Assembly (NCBI GenBank): GCA_000320545.1
Contig: ADNK01000544.1
Span: forward strand, 99,501 to 163,500
Source: Bigelowiella natans CCMP2755
Taxonomy: Eukaryota; Cercozoa; Chlorarachniophyceae
DNA: 64,000 bases
Direction: 5' to 3'
Below are positions 43,034-55,020 of the stretch, piece by piece. Position 1 is the first letter of the stretch. Each line of letters begins with the position of its first letter. The position numbers and the translations under genes are program-made. The notes beneath the pieces are model-generated. The model worked only from the letters and a program-made list of their open reading frames with translations, ran no database searches and was not told where the DNA came from.

Positions 43034-46000
43034 ATGAAGTCTGAGGAAAGGAAAGGGATGGAAGACTGCAGCGAAAATGAAGATGAAGAATCAAACAATG
43101 ACTTTGTTTCGAAATTTAAAGAGCTCACAGTTTCTGTTAAGGTTTTCCATGATCTAGCGCATTAGTTATTTTATCAAATTATGAAGCTCAATCATTTCAG
43201 GAAGGGGAGTCTCATCATGAGCGCCCTTATTCACATCGATATTCAATTCCAAGTGATGTTGCAATAAGGTATGAGTAATAGTAGTATTGAGTACCTCGTA
43301 CCAGACAAAATACACAACGTTGTCTCTTGATCGCATAGCATCTTTGATTTGTTGCAGGTCCTTGCACATTGACAGAGATACTACTGCAGATACAGAATTT
43401 CGGTCCCGAAGTAAAACAACCCACCCATTTGAACTTGAATCCTATCCAAGGTCCTCACACCTGGGTCTCAATAATGAACGAAACAAGTCGACATTTTTCA
43501 TTCACACGGCACTTAGTTTTGAGATGCTTGCTGTCGGGTCTACGTCTTACTACCCTCCCGTTCCACCGTCAACGCCAAATCCTGCGAAAAAATTGGGAAC
43601 ATATCTGGAGGAAATGCAGTAAGCTTCCTTTTCATCTTATGGAGTCGCAAGGTAATAACGACGGAAATGTTGAAAGAGGGGCAAAGAACGAAAAGTGCAA
43701 GGAAGAAGAAACACCAATGCGTGATGAAACAAGATATTCTACATCGTATGATGGGCTAACCTTATCGGTACGATATCAAAGATGTAGTTTGGTGATTTGA
43801 CAAGATATGTGAATTCATAGATACGAAATAAAGATCCTAGGGCACCGCCGGTTTCTCCTCTTAATTCGATATCTAACTTTGGGCCTTCCGGTAGCCACGA
43901 ATCATTACCACCACAGGTAGTTGTATTTACTTCATTTTCTTCATACCTTATTACCATACACCTTGGAACAACAGGTGACACACCAGGTTTCACTTGCAAG
44001 TCGGAATTCAGATACTGTATCTTCAGTCGCAATGTAATGTGATTAAAATCCATTCAACAAAATTGAACTGTATCCTATACTGCAGGTCGGATTTTCGTCA
44101 GCAAATAGAAGCACCGGAGAACTCGATAGCATCGGTTAACATGTCTGTAAACTCAAGCATAAGTGATCTGAGCAGTATTTCGAAGGTTGTCAAATTTGAG
44201 ATAGAACTTTATTTGGACATCCCATACATGCATCAACACTTTAAAAAAAAGGTGGCATATCTGTCCCCCAAAACTCCTAAATCGCCCTCTAGATCAAAAT
44301 CAAGTAAACGCGATGTTTCAGCGGAGGTCATACAATATGTGAAATAAATTATATATATTTTTTTACGATGCAATGATGCAGTGTTAACACGTACTACGTA
44401 GGAACCAGGTGAGCTAAAAAATGGGAGTGCCATTTCTGGTAATCAAAAGTTCAAAGACAGAAAAAGCTCGCACCCTTTCGGTAATAACAGCAACAGAAAG
44501 CACCGAAAGAAAAATTTTTGGATATGGGACGGTTTTGCAATCAAAGATGGGCTTCTGAAGAAGAGAAGCCCTGGGATGTTGAAGGTCTTACTATTTGATC
44601 CAAATCCGCTATATTTATTGCAAGTATTTCAAATCACAGCAATGGCAACAAAGATTTTTTTATCTTAAGAACGACAAGCTATATTACTTCAAAGAGGTGG
44701 TTTAGCTTTTGCCATAAACAGGATAAAACTCAGGATTCTATATCTAAATCAGAAAGCCTATCGACCGTCGGGATGCATAGACCTTCGCACCGTATTATTA
44801 TATTGAAATTATACTTATCACGGAATGTAATTTTGTGCTGTGACAGATCTCTAAAGTCATAGACCATGACAGAGATGTCAATAGGTGAATCAAAACAAAC
44901 TTGACGGTAGGTTTGACCCAGACATAACTATTGTCAGGTTTAAGATACTAGTGAAGAAGCGAGTGTATGATATCAAAGCGGAAACCAGGAGCTCAAAGGA
45001 GGTATAATCATGATGAAGTTACTTCATAGCATCTCAGAATTTTTCTGTACAAGGATTGGATGCGATGTATTAATGGGAATCGCACGTCCTTGTTAAAGGT
45101 CGTGTAAATAAATTTTAAAAATTAAGGTGCTTGACATAAACCCATGCACAGTTGACTCGCCCTGTAGAAATAAGATGGCAACAAAATACAACTTGGAATC
45201 CTGATGGTCCAGATGGCAGGCCCTCATCCGCGTCGGAAATGAAGCGGTATCAAATCAAGGGGAATTTCTAAACTTGTTTTGTTGCCTGATGGTGTAATAT
45301 CTTTTGAATAAAAGATCTCTGCTGTCCATAAGCTGGAGAAATTATCTGAAAGTATGACGTTTCGAGTTTAAGGGTCCATCAATACACTTATAATTTCCTT
45401 TGATTAGGTTGCAAAAACTGGAGATTTGTTTCTTTTCGAAACAGCTAGTATTCGAGGAAGGTGTTCGTATTCTAGATAGATGTGTCATACATAACACAAT
45501 ATTTGATACACAAGATAAGTTAAGGTGTTAAGGCAATAGCTGCTAAATGCAATATAAATTGAGGGCATGTATATGAGAAAGTCAATAGAATATTATTCTC
45601 AAATTTATAATCAGTTTAATTCGGACTGCTACACTGAGTCGCTACGATCATGTTGCTGTTGCTCTTAAATTTGGAAGCTCAAAGTCAAAAGACCAACCAA
45701 TTTCAATAGGTATCTTATATTTGCTATCACGATGTAAGATATGAAAATTCTATACTGACAATGTGTAAAGTTGGCATAAGTTTAGATTATTGAAAGAATT
45801 TTCCCTTTGTTGAACACTTGCTATAGGAGTGCTGGAAGCTACGGGAAACATGGTACATTATGATTCCTGTACGAATTTTGACGGGAGCAATCGAATATTT
45901 GAAATATACTAATAGGGTGTTCGAATTCACAACTTCACTGGATTTGCACGGTCTTGGCATCAACAGTGAGACTTAAAATTTTACGTTAAAAACTCAGTCA

Positions 46001-46731
46001 TATGAAATTTGTGCAACTTTTGAAAGGTACATTACTATCGCAGTTCGGCGTTTACGTTTAAGCTCGGTATTGAAAGTTTGTACGAAATAATCAATGTGAT
46101 TCTTGCGCATGTAGTTTTGGCATCAATATGAAGTTCAATGTTCAAACGTAACAATTGTGGAAACGTCAATGTTTACGATTAAAGGTTGATTCAGACATTG
46201 GATCAAAATTTAGTCAGTTTGTGAAGGCGGCTATGGGCAAGGTGGCCATCAATTAACCGCGGTTTCAATGATATTCAGAAACTGAAACATTTTGATAGAG
46301 ATATAAATGGACGCCGACCATGCACTTTCGGAGAAAAACCGTCCATTCGGTACATGTACATCTGCTCTAGGGCGAAATACTTTGTTCAGTGAAACACATT
46401 CTATAAAAAGGACGACGATCAAAGAACATATATGTGCTCTGAGCTTGCTGCCAAATCATACAAAGTCATGGGGCTTCTACGGTCTGACGTACCTTCATCA
46501 ACCTATCTTCCAGGATCTTTTCAGGATTCATCAGGTATACTATATGTGTAAAATAAGATAACAGGTAATCAAAAAGTTTGCCAGTAATTTGCGTGAATAC
46601 ACGTACGTGTATACATGATTTAGAACAACATAGAAGTAGTCAGAGATGTCTATTATTCTGATTTTCAATTTATCTAAATTCACATTTTAGGACTCATATT
46701 TTTGGCGGGTGCTCGACTTGATCCTGAGTAG
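43034..46731 (+). CDS. PH domain fused to YiiX/C92-type papain-like (NlpC/P60-related) domain, about 21 exons
   Basis: The N-terminal 300 or so residues are polar and probably disordered (MKSEERKGMEDCSENEDEES...). A PH domain follows at about 44520-45090: GFAIKDGLLKKRSPGMLK, QWQQRFFYLKNDKLYYFKE, KAYRPSGCIDLRT, FKILVKKRVYDIKAETR, then DWMRCING with the conserved C-terminal Trp. A permuted papain-like domain of the YaeF/YiiX C92 type comes next: KTGDLFLFETASIRGSLIRT with ATLSRYDHVAVALKF (candidate catalytic His), GVLEATGNMGVRIHNF, KRYKWTPTMHF, YMCSELAAKSYKVMGLL (candidate nucleophile Cys), YLPGSF, ending FLAGARLDPE and TAG at 46729-46731. PH suggests phosphoinositide targeting; the second domain suggests a thiol hydrolase or acyltransferase acting on amides or lipids. 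The junction after YLEEMQ (43620) to the exon at about 43640 is not phase-clean. Other joins are consistent. Confidence 0.85.
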
Positions 46732-48107
46732 GCAATTTTGTCCGCATTTCAGTTTTTCCACAGATGGTTATTTCTGATTGTATGTCTATGTGTGCTCTAT
46801 ATTATATCGTGTTTACCCCACTGTGTGCCAATCAACTTGCAGGCTCAAGATAGATTTTCAGAAATAAGACGCTATAGGAACTATTGAAGATTCAATTTCA
46901 TAGCGCTCTAGCTTGACTTGTCAGCAGCTGCTGTCTTCAAAACATTGTTAAATGTGTGAATAAGAGCTGTGCTTGTCATGTCAACGAATAAACCACTATT
47001 GCATTGATTGTTATATTGTTGCGATTGGATGTGACAATCACGAATGCCAATGCCGACTACATGCATCGCATGGTCCGAATGATTGTTGTTTCTGTGCAAG
47101 CAATTTGTCCCCTGTGACGAGAGCACTGCAAACACCATTGAGTCGTCAGAAGCGCAGAAGCGCACGCGCACGTGCATGCCTAAACAGCAAGCGCGTCGCA
47201 TTCACGCCTCCAAGTGGATCGTGCGATCCGATCCAAAGATGCGCATCCATTAGACAGATCTAGACGTGATCTACCGCATGTTTGACCGCGACGAATGATG
47301 AAAACACCTAGACACCCTCTAGCCTTTGATGCTAATGACAGAATTAGCATGGCCTAGTTAGCTCTAGAGCTAGACTGCTAGACTAGTAGATGGCATTGTT
47401 GTGCATGCAATTGTCGCGCTCACTCTGAGGAACTTTCTCAGAAGCGAGGACTCCATGCGCACGTTCTGAGATTGTTCCACGAGCGACGCACATCACGTCG
47501 CTGTGCAGCGTCTCAGGACACTGCACGTCGCGTGTGGACTGTGGCGTGCAACCGTGCGCCACACAATGCTGGAATGTGCGAGTGTGTGCAGCAGCAGAAC
47601 GTGCACATCTAGTATATCTCGACATGCCGCTAGCTAGCTAGCACGATTGCAATGAGGGGCATTGTGCCTGGCTGCCCCTGTGCTCGCTGCATGCTTGCGC
47701 GATGCATCGACACGCGCTAGCGCGCGCGCATGACTAGATGTGAAGTGATGACTTAAAGGTGTCGTTCTGCGTTGTGGTTGCAGTGTCATGTCTAGTGAGA
47801 ATTTCATCATAATTATTCCTTACCGCGCTAGTCTATTAGCGCGTTTCAGTCTTTCGATGATCTGCTACTGTACATTATGCCATTCCTAGATTTAGATGCA
47901 CAACCACGAGGTTCTATTTCTACTTTTCTTTGTTTGGACGACTTGTTAGGGTTGAAAGAAAGGAATTGTCTAGATCGTGCTTGACTCGTCATACATGACA
48001 TCGATTAATTGTCTTAAACTATTATTGTACATTTTTGTCCCTACTAAATTTTGATTCGTTCGATCATGCTTGCGTTTGACAAAAAAATCTTTAGAAAATG
48101 CATTAGT
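46732..48107. other. Intergenic region with CTAG/GCGC-rich island
   Basis: It lies between convergent genes. From about 46900 to 47760 the DNA is rich in CTAG, GCGCGC, GCATG and CGCATG words. Plus ORF 46973-47263 is Cys/His/Arg-rich (YCIDCYIVAIGCDNHECQCR) and has no recognised family. No spliced gene was found. Confidence 0.45.
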
Positions 48108-50226
48108 TCACTTTTCAACGGTTCTGGTGAGAGCATCAAGTTGTGAATCTATGTCTTTCGATATAATTTCGTTGCTATTTAAAGCATTAGCAACAACAGC
48201 AACATCCTTTCTATTCTTTTCTTCAGCAGTAACAGCAAGAGAGAAAGAAGGCGGCTTAGGCTTAGAGCTTCGCGGGGTGTTTTGCCCTAACATGCCTGGA
48301 AGCGTTTCCTTTCTTTTTGTTCTATCAACCGCCGCCGTTATTGTTGCAGCTGCCGCTGTTGTTCCTTTATTTTGAAAGAGATTCAGCGATCGTGATCGTT
48401 GAAGCTCATGAAACTCGGCTAAATTAAGGTATTGAAGTATCTCTTCCGCAGATGCAAGACGCCGAATTAACTAAACAGGATAAACGTATTCATTAATTTT
48501 TTTGAATAACATATATATACTTATACGTATCTTCGTCAATAATATGACATCTCTGAGTCCGTCATTAATCTCATCTGATGAGGATTTGTTGCTGCGACAA
48601 TAGTAGGCAGCACCAGGCGCGACGTCATCGTGATTTTCATTCTTCTAAGTCGTTCTACTTACATCGTCTGTAGATAGTTCACTAATTGGTCCAAGGTATT
48701 GAGCACCCTGTATGTTGCCACAAATTCAACAATGTTATTCCATATTAGGAATACTTTCACCAGGAGGTAAAAGAACGCAACAAAAGTTGAAGGCAACAGT
48801 GGTCCATTTTACTACTGCTACTACAATAATAACCCGATCTTCATCCAGCTTTGATAAGTATTTGCGAAGCGATTTCCATAGGGTGGTGGTTACATTTTTA
48901 AGGCCTGGCAACAAAACGCCAAGAGAGATTAGTTGGGCAATTGCCATCATCAAAGGCTATCAGTACGTCTAATAGTTGACATTGTAGTCTTTACAGTTTT
49001 CGTTATTTTAGTACCGGTTAGAGCAGATTTATGTGGAATTCCCGGCGATCGAAGCACCCTATCACTGTTAGGTTCCCCACGATGCTGGCCACCACCTAGT
49101 CGCACCATTTTGTTGCCGCTTGAACTGGTTGTAGAGCTAGTTGCGGCCATTGCCCTTCTTTTGTTATCTGCAGATACATTACTCAGTGGAGTCATGGGGT
49201 ACCCTGCAGGTTGCTTCTTTTCCCAATGAGAGGGGGGGGTGGAAGTAGGAAACGCGGCAGCTCTAGTCCTTTTCATTCCCGCTGTATTTGAAAATGAGGA
49301 AGATAGTTGAGCCATGTAAGGACTTGCTGCCGCCACTGCTTGGTGATGCGCTTTGACTTGGACGACCGGAGAGGCATGAAGGATTTTTGAAGACGCAGGT
49401 AGCGGTTGCACTCTTGGCAACTGCTGCGCTTTGCTGGCTCTATCCGTAGTACCTAAACGAGTCTGTGCCGGTGAACTTAGCACTGAATCATAGGACGCAT
49501 TTGTAAGAAAGAAATCATGGCATATGCACTCAATAAGAGACAGTTTTTAGGAATGAATTTAGTAGTTCTACCTGTAGCAATTGGAACTGCAGTTGGAGTG
49601 GCAGTCGCAGTTGCAGTCGCCGCAAGAGCTAATGGTGTGCCTCGTGGAGAGGGTGAGGCATAAGAAGAGCGTATAGCTTGTTGCTGTTGGTGCTGCTTCT
49701 GTCCCGAAACCGGATATACCCCCCCCCTAGAGGCAGGGGTGGCAGGTTTTGCAGTGACGTTTTTTTGGGTTTGGTTTCCGCCGCCAATAATTCCACTCCG
49801 ATGCGACACAGGATAAGCTGCTGAGACTGTAGTGAATGGAAGATACGAAACACATCACAACAGGCGTACAAAAAGCAAAACAGTAATGGATTAACCGCTT
49901 TTAGAATGAGTCAGATACCTCGATTCTGGGCAATAGACAGCCCTACACCTCTTCCTTGCGCTGAAGTTGCCTGCGACGACGAAGATTGTGGGGTAGACGT
50001 AGCTGCAGAAAAAAATTGTGCTAGATATCGCTGTTGCTGCTGAGCTATTTGCTGTTGCATTTGGATTCGGCGCTGGTCCATAGCTTTGTCGAGATTCACA
50101 GGTATAGTTCCCACTGCTTGAACAAAGGCTTGCAGTTGCTGCATTGATTGCATAGCATACATCGGATTCTGCGGAACTCCCACGCCAATTTTGGTGTTTC
50201 CTGCTAATATAAAACACCATAATAAT

Positions 50227-50261
<35 letters not shown>

Positions 50262-50682
50262 GTGTGTGTTTGTGTGTGTGTAATCATCATTACTTAGAAA
50301 TGTGCTCATATAATTGCTATCCTTTTTGTTAAAGTTTATTCTATTTTCCCAAGTACATGTTTTCAGATACATCTACAAAAGTCCAGTGGGTTTTATCACA
50401 AAAATGGTTCTTCATCCATCGCGTGAACGTCGGGTAAAGAGAATTCAAATTAAAGACAAGATTCAAAATCATACCTAGGATCGGCCTTGCCTGACTTTTC
50501 GTGGTAGTATTTGGCACCGACCCTTGCGGATTATGTGGGATCTGTGATTTTTCGCCAACATTGGAGGATGGGGATGGTGTTGTCTCTTCTTTCTTGACAG
50601 TACTAGAATCTTTGACGCCAGCAGAAGCCTGTGGACTTGCACTGGTTGCTTCCTTAATATTACTACTCATTTTCGTAATCAT
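48108..50682 (-). CDS. Q/S/A-rich largely disordered protein, about 8 exons
   Basis: The start is ATG 50682 or 50670 (MSSNIKEATSASPQAS). The first exons are Ser/Thr/Pro-rich. The exon at about 50200-49920 has MYAMQSMQQLQAFVQAVGTI and DQRRIQMQQQIAQQQQRYLA, a Gln-rich helical segment. The exons to about 48990 are Ala/Ser/Pro-rich with basic patches (MKRTRAAAFPTST, NKRRAMAATSS). The C-terminal part looks folded and helical: LKNVTTTLWKSLRKYLSKLD (48900), VLNTLDQLVNYLQT (48705), DEINDGLRD (48570), IRRLASAEEILQYLNLAEFH and LDALTRTVEK, then TGA at 48108. Composition suggests a transcription or chromatin co-factor, but no family is recognised. Joins around 48995-48660 are not all resolved. An (AT)n(GT)n microsatellite lies in its first intron (50229-50280). 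Confidence 0.5.
50228..50280. repeat. (AT)n then (TG)n microsatellite
   Basis: An AT run followed by a GT-rich run in an intron of the 48108-50682 gene. Confidence 0.9.
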
Positions 50683-51208
50683 CTTCCCGATATTCCAGCA
50701 TGCTATAATTAATCTATCAACTAATCAAGTCCTGTTCCGCATCGTCTCCCTCGGGAACCTCCCCGCTCGCTCCTTTGTTAGTGCCTACACGAACTCCCCC
50801 ACCAGTTGATTAATAACTGCATTCAAATTATTAACGAACACGTCATATAGAATATCTATCAAGATACATGTAATGGATATCTTAAGACATGGAAATTAGC
50901 TAGAATATCTGTGAAATAGCGAATGTTTCAGTGTCCCGTTTCGAGAAATAATTTGAAAATCAGTGCTCGTACGATTTTTAATTTTATTAAATTTAACATT
51001 TCGTCTTTCTTCTCGGCACTACAGCTAATCATGTCGCAGAGCGGACGTAATGCCTTCCCGCTAAGTTCTTGCTTTTGGGCAACATTGCTTCTACACCTCC
51101 GAAAATAAACCAAAATCAAGGTAATTTCGTGTGCAGCAGAGGATTTACGGAGTGGCGGGCTGATATGCTTTCCGAACATCTAAACAGGAGTAAAACGAAA
51201 ACATATTT
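50683..51208. promoter_or_regulatory. Divergent intergenic region
   Basis: It lies between the starts of a minus-strand and a plus-strand gene and is AT-rich. No promoter motif can be placed with confidence and no exon is seen. Confidence 0.35.
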
Positions 51209-51931
51209 ATGTCGCAAGTTGTGAAGCCACTGTGTTTTTGGAATAAACGATACTTCGGCGAACACGAACGAAGCCGCCCACCTCCCAAACCGCCAACCAT
51301 GATTGCAGATCACGATATGAAAATTGTTTCAAATAGAAAATACCAGAGCAAATCGTCTACCAAATCTTCATCTTTATCGAAGAAGCGTTCCAGGTGTGGG
51401 GGCGCGGAATCGTCTTCCCGATCGAACGCTGTTAAAATTCATAAGCTACCCAAAGGCTCCCTCCTGTACAGGGTTCATCATGTTCCCGTCAGTCAGCGAG
51501 TTGAGCTCAGAGAACTGGAAAATGATGACCAAAGTTGGATTTTATTCTCAAATTCTACGAAGTTTATCGGTTCTTCTCCACTCGGAACAAAATCTAGAGT
51601 CGTTGAATACCGTACATCCTCACAGATGAAGCTTCTTGCGATTGAAAGTATGCCCAGTACAAGATGCATCCGCAGTTCCAAGGATATGGATTTAGACGTT
51701 AAAGGAGACAATTTTAGAGAGAAAAAAATTGGAGGAACACCCACCAAGTCCCGTCCGGAAATGTTAATACAGGACAGAGTAGAAGCTGAAAGTCTTGACG
51801 GATGGATTTCCGGGAGGCGAATCTGTTTAAAGGATGACTCAAGGATTCGATTGGTGGACGATGATAAGAAAACAGGCCTTTCTCAACAGCTTCTAACAGA
51901 CATGTTTCTTAGACTGAGTATGAAGAGCTGA
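51209..51931 (+). CDS. Single-exon orphan protein of 240 aa
   Basis: The uninterrupted ORF runs from MSQVVKPLCFWNKRYFGEHE to FLRLSMKS-TGA and needs no intron, unlike every other sizeable gene here. Residues 45-75 are Ser/Lys/Arg-rich. A folded core follows: KLPKGSLLYRVHHVPVSQRV, DQSWILFSNSTKFIGSSPLG, SRVVEYRTSSQMKLLAIESM, and near the C-terminus SLDGWISGRRICLKDDSRIR. The LPKGxxLYR start and DGWI-type motif resemble hypothetical proteins common in large DNA viruses of protists (from memory of the general pattern only). I cannot name the family. A retrotransposed cellular gene is the main alternative. Confidence 0.65.
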   Translation: MSQVVKPLCFWNKRYFGEHERSRPPPKPPTMIADHDMKIVSNRKYQSKSSTKSSSLSKKRSRCGGAESSSRSNAVKIHKLPKGSLLYRVHHVPVSQRVELRELENDDQSWILFSNSTKFIGSSPLGTKSRVVEYRTSSQMKLLAIESMPSTRCIRSSKDMDLDVKGDNFREKKIGGTPTKSRPEMLIQDRVEAESLDGWISGRRICLKDDSRIRLVDDDKKTGLSQQLLTDMFLRLSMKS

Positions 51932-52278
51932 AGATTACATCTATCGGCTGCTAATCGATGAGAAGAATATTTTATTAATAAAAAAACAGTTTATTATATG
52001 TAAGCACGTAAACGATACGTTCATTCGAGACTTCCTGTATGCATGGAACTATACATTAGATATAAATACTATGTGATAGGATGAAAACTATCTTGCAATC
52101 ATATCGGCACGCGTATATAGCATCTAGAGCATGTACGTGAGTCGGTGCGCTCATGAGCACGAATGATTAAGCTATAAATAATCTAGATAATACCATTTTC
52201 ATTTTTCTGTACTGAAATGTGTGTGATATATCTCTATATACAACAAATGTACTTGCATTAACTATAGACACAGTATAT

Positions 52279-52315
<37 letters not shown>
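51932..52315. other. AT-rich spacer ending in (AT)n
   Basis: This spacer lies between the single-exon gene and the retroelement remnant. It ends in an AT dinucleotide run at 52282-52315 that directly abuts the element edge. No ORF. Confidence 0.6.
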
Positions 52316-52319
<4 letters not shown>

Positions 52320-52799
52320 CGGATGTAATGAAATGTTTAAATTTTTTCAATGGTCATCCTAATATAGCTGTGCAATGATGCAGCGGCTACAGCGCTTAAA
52401 TAGTGTCTGTTTGTTTCCTTGGTCACATGTTGCATGCATGAAAATGCATCATGATTTGGTCTAGCATGTCGTGCTTTGCGCGCAGCTTTGCGAGTTGCTT
52501 TTTCTGCGGTAGTGAGACACGTAGTCTCATCGTTGCGATCCATGATGGCCGTCAGTTGTTTGTTGATTCTGAGTCTCTGTGGTCCGTATTTTCTGCATTG
52601 CAGAATGTGGTCCATGTCTTGCAATGTGTTGCATGTGTCGCACATTGCTTCCAATTTTGTGCGTTGTCCTCTGGACAGCAAAAAAGTTCCAATGTTGCCA
52701 ACACCACAGATGGCGCGCATCCATGATGTAGCAATCTAGCAATGCTTGGCAGCTTCAATGTGATTCCTGTTGTGCGAGAGCCAGGCATGAAACCAAGTT

Positions 52800-52842
<43 letters not shown>

Positions 52843-52957
52843 GCGTACGTCCACATTGTATTACAGCAGCACGCCGACGTTGCATCACCGTATTATCCGT
52901 ATGTAGGGCTACACGCACTAGCGCACATAGTAGTAGCTCTCTATAGCTTATTTGCAC
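52316..52957 (-). mobile_element. Remnant of a non-LTR retrotransposon ORF, inactivated
   Basis: The minus strand encodes MRAICGVGNIGTFLLSRGQR, then CDTCNTLQDMDHILQCRKYG, the C-x2-C...H-x3-C type zinc motif found after the reverse transcriptase/RNase H region of many non-LTR elements. KKxR-like and Ala/Arg-rich helical sequence follows, ending in TAA at 52337. Upstream in the same frame is WFHAWLSHNRNHIEAAKHC, separated by one in-frame TAG (52738-52736). The coding part lies between two (AT)n tracts (52282-52315 and 52804-52838). The 3' edge (GAGACGGATG on plus) recurs at 8221. No reverse transcriptase core is visible, so it is a 5'-truncated, broken copy. Confidence 0.6.
52804..52838. repeat. 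(AT)n microsatellite
   Basis: An AT dinucleotide run that splits the retroelement-like reading frame from sequence further upstream. It mirrors the AT run at 52282-52315. Confidence 0.95.
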
Positions 52958-53238
52958 GCTGGCGCGGACACATCATCATATGATGTATTATAAGCACTAT
53001 GCGCAACCGCATCGCATCGTCACATAGCACTATATACACTGTGTGCAAGGCGCTTATTTGTATTACTCGATGTTGTCAACAATCACATACACATATCTAG
53101 ATATGTACAAGATGTCGTATGTGCGTGCAGTCATGTGTCGTGACACACTAGCGCAGAATGTAGCCACAGCATGTAGCTCGTGCAATAATGTCATATGTTA
53201 TTATGTTTATAATATAAGAACTTTCTTTCCCCGTCATC
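52958..53238. other. Short intergenic stretch
   Basis: It is downstream of the uS5m gene and contains CACTA/GCGCA-rich sequence. No gene is supported. Confidence 0.4.
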
Positions 53239-53665
53239 TCAATCTTTTCCATCATCTTCTGGGAATAACTCGTCAACATCTTGTGTGCTGTAACCGTCTT
53301 TCTCATCAGGCCCCATAAGTTCATGATCTAATTGTGTAGTTTTGCGGTATCAGCACAAAATGGGAAGGCCTTAAAAGATAATTGCGAGAAAAATCCCTCG
53401 AATATAGCATAGTATCATTATGTAGATTGATATAACCTTCTTCTTCAAAATCTTCAGCATACTCCTTAAGCAATTCCTCCTCATCCATTTCTATTACACA
53501 TAACGAAGAAATTATTCTCAAGATCGCCGAGATACACATGCGTAGTCTACGACCAGTTGTTCCATCATTGAAAGCAGCATTAAGTTTCGCTTTCTCATAT
53601 TCTTCATCAATCTGAGGAAAATAATTAAAATTATTGCACGTTTTTCCCCGATATCTGTGTTGCTT

Positions 53666-53734
<69 letters not shown>

Positions 53735-53912
53735 CTCCTTCTCCTCATCAAACCCTCCCCTCTCTTCGGAGTAATTGAGTAACACCTCGAAGCCCATTTT
53801 CCTCATGCGTGCAATGTATCTGAATAAAATGAGTAGAATAGAAAATTCAAAATTTTTCCATAGTCTCCTGAGTGACAATACATGAATAATAACATTCGTA
53901 CATCAAGCATTA

Positions 53913-53955
<43 letters not shown>

Positions 53956-54151
53956 TACTGTTCTTGCTCAGCCTTTTCATCAGCAATGAATTTCTCCTCC
54001 ATACTCTCCAGATGTTCCATTTCCTCCACAGTAGGAGGTACGATATACGCATTGTCTTCTTTCATAGTGCTGAAGGAAAGACAGGAAAGAGTAAATCACC
54101 ACATTGCAACAACCGATATGTGTGGCATACTACTTTTCAATTTTTTGCACA

Positions 54152-54182
<31 letters not shown>

Positions 54183-54817
54183 TCAGTTAATTACTACTGC
54201 TACTACTACCCAGGAATCTTCATCATTGGAACGCCGTATTTGCGGGGAATCTCAGCGATGACCTGGTTATGACCGATAATGTACGTAGTAAAAAACAAAG
54301 GAAAAGAATATGACAAAAAGGAGGAGGAGGAGGAGGAGGAAAACGATGATTATCACGAGGTATCCTACTTACGATCGTGATTTATGCCAGTGGTGGTGTT
54401 TGGTAAGTCCGCATAAATGATTTACTTATGTTACTTTTTTGACTCTGAGTTGTTGCTCCTTCATCTTCGTGTACGTCAGCACCTAATGAATACCAATCCA
54501 AAATCATCATCGTACTACCAGCAAAACCTAGAAAACGATGTTGCTTCAAGGGACTCTTTACGGAATATTGTGATACACCTTCTTTAGTCATTTGTGTACA
54601 TGTACTCGAATATGTACCCACACATAGCATCAGAGAGTAGGTGTGAAAAGAAGGGAGGGGGTCAATAGTTATGAACTACTTCGTATTGTGTGTCTGTTGG
54701 ATCGTAGACTGCTTTTCCGCGAGCCTTGTAGTTTGTAGTGTGGCAGGTAACTTGTGAAAGGAGCTTGAATAGACATTTAATCTAATAATAACAACAGCGA
54801 CATCAATGAGAAAAAAG

Positions 54818-54848
<31 letters not shown>

Positions 54849-54931
54849 GGGGGGCCTCTGAGGTACTCTGCAGAACCATGGATAGTTTAATCTTGTATCC
54901 CTTTCCCCTATTATCATCTTGTTTTATATAA

Positions 54932-55020
<89 letters not shown>

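Noticed and set aside
43369-43800. A continuous 143-codon plus ORF in an alternative frame of the PH-C92 gene's third exon.
   Set aside because: It does not join to the upstream exons in phase. Its downstream half is the same frame as the accepted fourth exon, so the upstream half is probably a shadow, although the junction here remains the weakest of the model.
43739-44053. A 104-codon minus-strand ORF with protein-like composition opposite the PH-C92 gene.
   Set aside because: The plus strand here has phase-consistent exons with good splice sites that continue into the PH domain; the minus ORF is a shadow.
53613-53878. Long minus-strand ORF that reads through the (TC)n(TG)n repeat as alternating His-Thr and Glu-Arg residues in uS5m.
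   Set aside because: A GTGTTA donor after MGFE and the acceptor before IDEEYEKAKL keep phase, so the repeat is most simply intronic.
54370-54420. Possible uS5m exon reading NHLCGLTKHHHWHKSRS.
   Set aside because: It has no usable acceptor, and skipping it keeps phase 0 between the flanking exons.
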